Source: Topomyia yanbarensis
Lineage: Eukaryota; Arthropoda; Insecta; Diptera; Culicidae
Assembly: GCF_030247195.1 (NCBI RefSeq)
Contig: NC_080670.1
Coordinates: forward strand, 30,986,497-31,050,496
Direction: 5' to 3'
DNA length: 64,000 bases
Shown: positions 58,871 through 64,000 of the stretch, in pieces
Layout: the number at the start of each line of letters is the position of its first letter
Position numbering within the stretch: the stretch's first letter is position 1
Notes under the pieces: model-generated
Told to the model about the DNA's origin: nothing
Databases searched by the model: none
Seen by the model: only the letters and a program-made list of their open reading frames with translations
Program-made: the position numbers and the translations under genes

Positions 58871-59138
58871 TGGATGATGGTCAATGATGCGGATGCGGTA
58901 ATGATAATGGGCGATGACACATTCCATCAATAGTGTGAAGGTGAGTTATTCGGCGAATACTGAACGGCTCATCGGCTCATGGGAAAGCCGAACCGATTAG
59001 CATTACCTCTAAACCAACTTTGTATAAACTGTCATCGGTTTCAGATTACACAACAATTCGAGATCCAAACGTTGAAGTCACCATTGCTCGATGAAGCACT
59101 CTACTTCCGTGTCGAGAGCGAACAACCGGGACTCGGGG
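58871..59138 (+). other. candidate 5' exons of an unknown gene
   Basis: A possible donor GTGTGAAG|GTGAGT occurs at about 58938. A possible acceptor TCATCGGTTTCAG at 59044 and donor CTCGGGG|GTGAGT at 59139 would bound a 94-nt exon (59045-59138). That exon is open in one frame (ITQQFEIQTLKSPLLDEALY, then FRVESEQPG). I do not recognise the peptide and the rest of the gene is not visible. Weak call. Confidence 0.2.
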
Positions 59139-59228
59139 GTGAGTACAGTTTCCAACATGCAGTGCCTACTACGACGTAGTACCAAATAGCAAAATTTTCC
59201 GAACATTATACAAAAATGATTGACATTA

Positions 59229-59482
59229 AATTAGTTATGGAATTTGCGTATCGATTTCATCATAGAATCCGGCACTAACCTAGTAACTAGTGAACTAAGC
59301 TAGCGCCGAATTGACACTATGGCCAAAAAACGAAAACGGGTTTGCCCAGAAACACAAATAGTGTTATCGTTTTTGGAGCTAGCGTCAATCTGGCGCTAGC
59401 TTAGTGCTTTCACTAAGTTAGTGTCGGATTCTGATGAGACGAAATCGAAACGAAAATTCCATAATTAATTTAGTTAATTTTT
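59229..59482. mobile_element. foldback MITE, ~250 bp
   Basis: The two halves are near-complete reverse complements: ATGGAATTTGCGTATCGATT and GAATCCGGCACTAACCTAGT at the left, ACTAAGTTAGTGTCGGATTC and ATTCCATAAT at the right. The inner arms contain ACTAAGCTAGCGCC and GGCGCTAGCTTAGT. The loop is short and non-coding. Confidence 0.75.
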
Positions 59483-59489
59483 TTTGCCC

Positions 59490-59798
59490 CAAGGGGTGAG
59501 TCGCTTAGAACAATGTGCCCTACACACTGTATCACTTCCGATAACACGATATAAGATTACGATTCACAGTAATACACGATCATTTCACTCGTTACCACAA
59601 TGTGTGGCACACTGAGGCACACTTCTGACAACTCAAAAACTGTCAACAAAGTGTAGTTAAATGATCATAGCAACCATTGCTTTTGTTTTACTGAACACCA
59701 TGGCACATCGTGGCACATCGAGGCACATTGCGGCACAAGCTACCACCCTTTTTGAATTGTGAGCACATTTCGATTTGTGTTAAGCGACTCACCCCTTG
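59490..59798. mobile_element. hAT-like MITE, 8-bp target duplication
   Basis: Inverted termini CAAGGGGTGAGTCGCTTA (left) and TAAGCGACTCACCCCTTG (right). It is flanked by TTTTGCCC on both sides (59482-59489 and 59799-59806). The 309-bp body has GGCACA-rich internal repeats (ATGGCACATCGTGGCACATC) and no coding sequence. It abuts the right end of the foldback MITE. Confidence 0.85.
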
Positions 59799-60135
59799 TT
59801 TTGCCCTTAACTAGCAAATGAGGTTTAAACAAATTCTCCTTACTGGAGAAACAAGTTTTTACCTAAATTTTCTCCACTAAGGAGGTAAAGCTTTTTTTGT
59901 TCAGTTCGTTTATTTAATAGGCACAAATGTGTTAGCTTGGCGGTGCCATATTCTTTTTTTAAATTTTGAATATCTTAAAACTAAGAGGTTACAATGTACA
60001 AATATTTTTTGAGAAGAACATTTTTTACAACTATCTTAAACTAAAAATACAATACGATATAATTATTATTTATTACATCTTCGATATATATATATATATA
60101 TATCGTACAGATTACACTTAATGCTATTGCTAGTG

Positions 60136-63100
60136 TCAGTGAAGCGGACGATTCCTTATATCACGAGGGGGTACAAATAAATGAATCCTTGAGAGAATGT
60201 CGGGACAGTCAATATTGTTCGACAACATATCGAAAATGAACATTCTTTGCAAGAACGTGCGGCGAGACTCCAGCGTTGGCAAATCTAGCAACATGCATCT
60301 ATTATTATACGGCGGAAGACGGATAGGGTCGTTCCAAGGCAATTTTCTGAGAGCAAATCGTACAAAACTTCTCTGAACGCGCTCCAGTCGGCTGCTTTAA
60401 ACGGCGTTGTATGGCGCCCATACTTGTACAGCGTACTCCAAAGTGCGTAGAAATCCACAAAATCGACAGCGTTCCGTTTTAGAAAACCCAATGTTGCAAA
60501 AGCCTTCGCCGTTGTTGTAGTGATGTGGTCGGCGAAACGAAGTTTTCTGTCGAATAGCACTCCCAGGTCACGGATAGAATCCACCCGCTCGATGACACAG
60601 GCTTGAAGAGTATATTCGCAACGCCTTATATTTGCCGAACGTCCGAAACTTATCATCTTACATTTATCAATGTTGATCTGCATACCGTTCAGCAAACACC
60701 ATTCCTCTATATTGGCTATATCGTCTTGGAGCACAGCAGAGTCCAGTGCTGAAGCAATTGAACGAAAGATTTTCAGATCATCAGCATAGAGCAGTTTTTC
60801 AGAGTTGATGCGGGTGCAGAGGTCGTTGATGAATAAGAGAAAGATCAGTGGGCCTAGGCGACTTCCTTGAGGCACACCGGTTGGCGTTACGAATGCGCTT
60901 GAGCATGTAGTGCCAATTCTAACGAAGGCAGATCGTTGTGAGAGGTAAGAATGCAGCCATCTGGTAACCCACTCAGGAAAGCCTAGTCGCTCCAGCTTCA
61001 AAACAGCAATGTTGTGGGGCACCTTGTGGAATGCTTTTGCGAAATCAAAATATATAGCGTCCACTTGTTGACGTTGCTCTACAGCTGGAACTAGAAAGCT
61101 CGTGTACGTTATCAAGTTCGAAGTAGCGGAGCGTTTTTTCATAAATCCGTGTTGTCGTTCGTCGATTATGTTGGAAGAAGCAGCGTACATCGCATTGTAC
61201 ACAAACTTTTCCAGAACTTTAGCTAGGCAGTTCAGCAGCGAGATTCCTCTGTAGTTTTCAACATTGTGCCTATCTCCAGCCTTATGAATAGGAACTATAG
61301 CAGCTTCTTTCCATGCTGTTGGGAATATATTTTCCGAGATTGAACGCTGAAAAATAATACTTATTGGCGCAGAAAGTGCTCGGGCACAATGCTTTATAAA
61401 CACAGGAGGCAAGCTATCCGGACAAGGCCCTTTTAAAGGATCAACGCTGGACAGAGCGCTCGCTACATCAGAATCATTTACGTTAGGAAGAGGAAGGTTG
61501 ATATTATGCGTTGGCAATATTTCAAGGTACTGTTGCGATGGATAGATAGGAGGGCTGGTAAATACATCTCGGAAGTGATCTGCAAAAAGCTTCGCCGACT
61601 CGGCAGCGGACTGTGAATTTTGGTCTCGAAGATAGATATTTTCTGGTACACCCACGGAACGTTTTCTGCTGTTTATAAATGTCCAGAATGTCGAAGGATT
61701 ATTTCGAAAGCTGCGCTGAACTTGTTTCAGATATTCACCGAATGCACTGTTCCGGGCTGTTTCATACTGCAGTTCAGTTTGACGAAGAATAGTTTTGTTG
61801 TCGTCGGTCCTATGATGTAAATATCGCTTTCGTTGTTTCCGGAGTACGTTGCGTAGGCGACCAAGCTCAGCGTTCCACCACGGAAATTTATATTCTGCTT
61901 TTCTGCTGACACGTTTTTTAGGAACATTACGGCGAAGAATCTCATATATGGCATCATAGAACGCCACAACTGCCTGATCTAAGTCATTTCCAACCAGCAT
62001 CTCACGCCGATTGAGTGCACCAATGGCCATTGAGACTTCATCGAAGTTGCATCGAGTAAAGTCAAAATTGAAGTCGTCGTTAATTGTATCAAAAGCTTCA
62101 TCGTCGTCAGAACGCATACCAAATCTTAAAACGAAGGGTTTATGGTGAGGGTCAACCTTCAGTATAGATGTGGGAGGCTCAATCAGTTCGAACACGTCCG
62201 TGTCATTAACGAAAGCTAAATCGAGGGTCCGTCCATTCACGTTGCTAACAGAGCAGATTTGATACAAGCCACCAGCGACCAAAGTTTCTGTGATGGCCGT
62301 CTCTTGTTCCGTGGTTGCATTTTCAGGAAGGTAGCACTTATAATCGTCATCAAAAATCCACCGAAGATTAGGAAGATTATAATCACCTACAACAAGTACA
62401 TTGTCGCGCCTATTACATTTGTACAGGATGCTTTGGACGGCAGAAGAGTGAAGGTTGTACAAGTCAGGATCACTGTTCGGCCTTAGATAAATGCAACAAA
62501 TATATAACGATCGACCAGGCAGTGAAACGCGTACGACAACTTGCTCCAAACATTCACATCCAGGTATTTTTAGTATAGTCCCAGTTAGATGTTTCTTTAT
62601 CGCTATGAGAACACCACCTCCGCGACGTAGGTGACTGGTAGAAGAGTTGCGATCGCATCGGTAGATTGCGTAGTTCGTCGTTAGCTCGGTGTTTAATATA
62701 TCATCACGTAACCAGGTTTCGGTGAGAACGATAATGTCGTAGTCGCAGGAAGTGAGCGCAAGCAAGAAAGTCTGCGTTTTTGTTCTCATTCCACGAACGT
62801 TCTGGTAGTAGACGGACAGGAAATCAGGTGTTGTACGCAACGGCATGCTATGAACCAAGAGGTTTTCAGAAAGCGAACTGTCATGTAAAGCAAAATACTC
62901 GCCTGAGAAGGGAGTTCGGAAGACCCCCTCACGACCTCCGACCGCAGGACCGGGACGACTAAGCGGGTCGCTGGCTGGTAGCGCGACTGCGTCGGAGCGC
63001 TCAGGGGCTTCCGTAGTACTGTATAACGGGCGTCCCGGTGATGGCAGCGCAGCGTGAGTTTGTAGATGTGGTCTTGGCGATGGCAAGGAAATTATGCTTC

Positions 63101-63365
63101 GTTCAAGTAACGGCAAATTGCACGAACGTGTTGTACCCGATGGCACGCTAGCAACCGAGTGGTTTTTAGAAAGCGATCTGTCATATAAAGCAAAATACTG
63201 AGAAGGGAGTTCGGAAGACCCCCTCACGACCTCCGGCCGCAGGACCGGGACGACTAAGCGGGTCGCTGGCTGGTAGCGCGACTGCGTCGGAGCGCTCAGG
63301 GGCTTCCGTAGTACTGTATAACGGGCGTCCCGGTGATGGCAGCGACGAACAAAGTGCACCTTCAT
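60136..63365 (-). pseudogene. CR1-like LINE ORF2: endonuclease + reverse transcriptase, frameshifted near the end
   Basis: The main frame is open for 1026 codons from the ATG at 63365. The AP-like endonuclease starts near residue 184 (YYQNVRGMRTKTQTF), with LTETWLRDD (catalytic E), VVGDYNLPN and NGRTLDLAFVN. RT has NYRGISLLNCLAKVLEK, RQHGFMKKRSATSNL, YFDFAKAFHKVPH (first catalytic D), TGVPQGSRLGPL (about 830) and YADD at residues 860-863. The last part is broken. Near 60435 the frame slips, and the true tail (WNDPIRLPPYNNRCMLLDL, then TLESRRTF, IDCPDILSR) continues in another frame to 60136, with a TAA just after APYNAV. The family copies itself by target-primed reverse transcription. The first ~180 residues are a proline/serine-rich duplicated segment. 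Confidence 0.82.
62850..63345 (-). repeat. tandem duplication in the 5' part of the CR1-like ORF
   Basis: 62850-63049 and 63150-63344 are highly similar (~300-bp period). Both contain GAAGGGAGTTCGGAAGACCC and CTGTATAACGGGCGTCCC, and encode LPSPGRPLYSTTEAPERSDA. The second copy lacks 5 bp (CTCGCCTGAG versus CTGAG near 63200). Confidence 0.85.
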
Positions 63366-63690
63366 TTAGTTGGTTAAAATCGTTAGAGAGCACGACCGGG
63401 TCAGGAGGGTGAAATTCCAGTCGACTACTGTGCAGATAATATTCGGTGACGGCGTCTAAACTGTTGTGTTCAGCAGCAGTCTGTAGTGCGAGGCGTTCTG
63501 AGCGAGCAGAAGCGATGCGATCTAACTTTCCACTTAGACATTGAAGTTGTTTGCCAGGCAGGATTGCAATGATGGTAGAATCAAACGAATTGTTTTTGTC
63601 GACAGACTGCAATTGAGATTTGTTTGGAGGGTGTGCAGAATCTATAATTGCTTCGGAAGGACATATACCTTCCTTGGCTTTACCTGACAC
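63181..63690 (-). CDS. upstream open frame of the CR1-like LINE (possible ORF1 remnant)
   Basis: A 169-codon frame starts MSGKAKEGICPSEAIIDSAH and ends inside the duplicated segment, with LPSPGRPLYSTTEAPE in common with ORF2. The 5-bp deletion in the duplicate separates this frame from ORF2, so it may have been the natural N-terminus of one longer ORF. No zinc knuckle is seen. Confidence 0.4.
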   Translation of the reverse strand: MSGKAKEGICPSEAIIDSAHPPNKSQLQSVDKNNSFDSTIIAILPGKQLQCLSGKLDRIASARSERLALQTAAEHNSLDAVTEYYLHSSRLEFHPPDPVVLSNDFNQLNEGALCSSLPSPGRPLYSTTEAPERSDAVALPASDPLSRPGPAAGGREGVFRTPFSVFCFI

Positions 63691-63824
63691 AGAAGGAGTC
63701 TCCGATTCGTCAGGTATGTTGATTGCCGAGGAAAATAAAGTTGGAAAGAGATTTTCCGGTATAGCGTTGATACAAGATTGAACAATAGTTTTTCTTGCAA
63801 ATTTTACTGCTTTTACTTTTTTTA

Positions 63825-64000
63825 CTGCTATTCTAGGACTAGGAATGTATACAAGAAGGAGAACAAGTTTTTATAGGAAATTTCACAGCTATCTTAAAAT
63901 TAGGAATTCAATATACAAGATGGGAAATGATAGTTTTTATGAAAAAGTTCAAGGCTATTTCAAAACTAGGAATATAACACAAATTGATTTTTGTAACAGC
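63825..64000. repeat. ~60-bp tandem phrase at the window edge
   Basis: GCTATTCTAGGACTAGGAAT (about 63827), GCTATCTTAAAATTAGGAAT (about 63892) and GCTATTTCAAAACTAGGAAT (about 63953) are spaced 60-65 bp apart. Related phrases lie at the 3' end of the CR1-like LINE (about 59968 and 60031). This may be the 3' tail of another copy lying head-to-tail beyond the window. Confidence 0.5.

Larger units (their letters stand above)
59940..63830 (-). mobile_element. CR1-like LINE (boundaries approximate)
   Basis: The minus-strand element has a long ORF2 and a repeat-containing 5' coding region. The 3' end is probably in the A/T-rich zone with a short (TA)n run at about 60084-60104. A ~60-bp phrase (CTATCTTAAA-CTA...AATACAA) recurs twice there and again at 63825-63995 beyond the 5' side. 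I found no target duplication. Confidence 0.65.

Overview
The window looks like nuclear DNA of a culicine (Aedes-like) mosquito. It holds one long insect gene with small-intron and large-intron architecture, several mosquito-type non-LTR retrotransposons (R1-, CR1- and I/LOA-like), Tc1/mariner, hAT-like and piggyBac-like elements, many MITEs, and very large simple-sequence blocks. Species was not determined. There is no prokaryotic, organellar or viral gene content that I can recognise.

Layout. 1-8.6 kb: intergenic DNA with a GC-rich tandem repeat, a decayed glycogen-branching-enzyme pseudogene (2.19-2.68 kb, +), a decayed CHCHD2-like pseudogene (3.38-3.74 kb, -), a TTAA-flanked MITE and an internally deleted R1-type fragment. 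8.66-30.07 kb: the only host gene I am confident of, the nerfin-1/INSM1-type zinc-finger repressor. Exon 1 is 8657-10101, an ~18.9-kb intron follows, exon 2 is 29050-29433, a 60-nt intron follows, and a last exon runs to a UGA at 29528-29530 and a poly(A) signal at 30062. The third zinc finger is split by the large intron. That intron is packed with transposons: a MITE carrying a tRNA-like gene, mariner remnants, a hAT-like element nested in a mariner, two near-identical 1.4-kb elements inserted head-to-head with separate 8-bp target duplications, a MITE with an internal minisatellite, and a 257-bp (TA)n tract.

30.8-43.6 kb is retrotransposon territory: an I/LOA-like LINE with a 97-bp flanking duplication, a near full-length R1-type LINE (34.3-39.9 kb, minus strand, 13-bp duplication, uninterrupted ORF2), a hAT-like MITE beside it, a repeat carrying a textbook TATA+Inr core promoter, and a second I/LOA-like copy whose 5' part lies inverted. 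45.1-56.5 kb is a compound simple-sequence domain: a purine-rich block, an A/T block, ~9 kb of a 9-bp satellite (unit TTTGAAAAA, roughly a thousand copies), then a TTCGAATTTCGA-type block. 56.5-59.2 kb is mostly unique, with a weak candidate promoter and exon. 59.2-64 kb holds two more MITEs and a CR1-like LINE on the minus strand.

No multi-gene pathway is encoded. The most unusual observations are the possible UGA readthrough (or hidden splice) extending the nerfin-1 C-terminus by 90 codons, the paired inverted 1.4-kb elements, the tRNA-like gene enclosed in terminal inverted repeats, and the giant 9-bp satellite.
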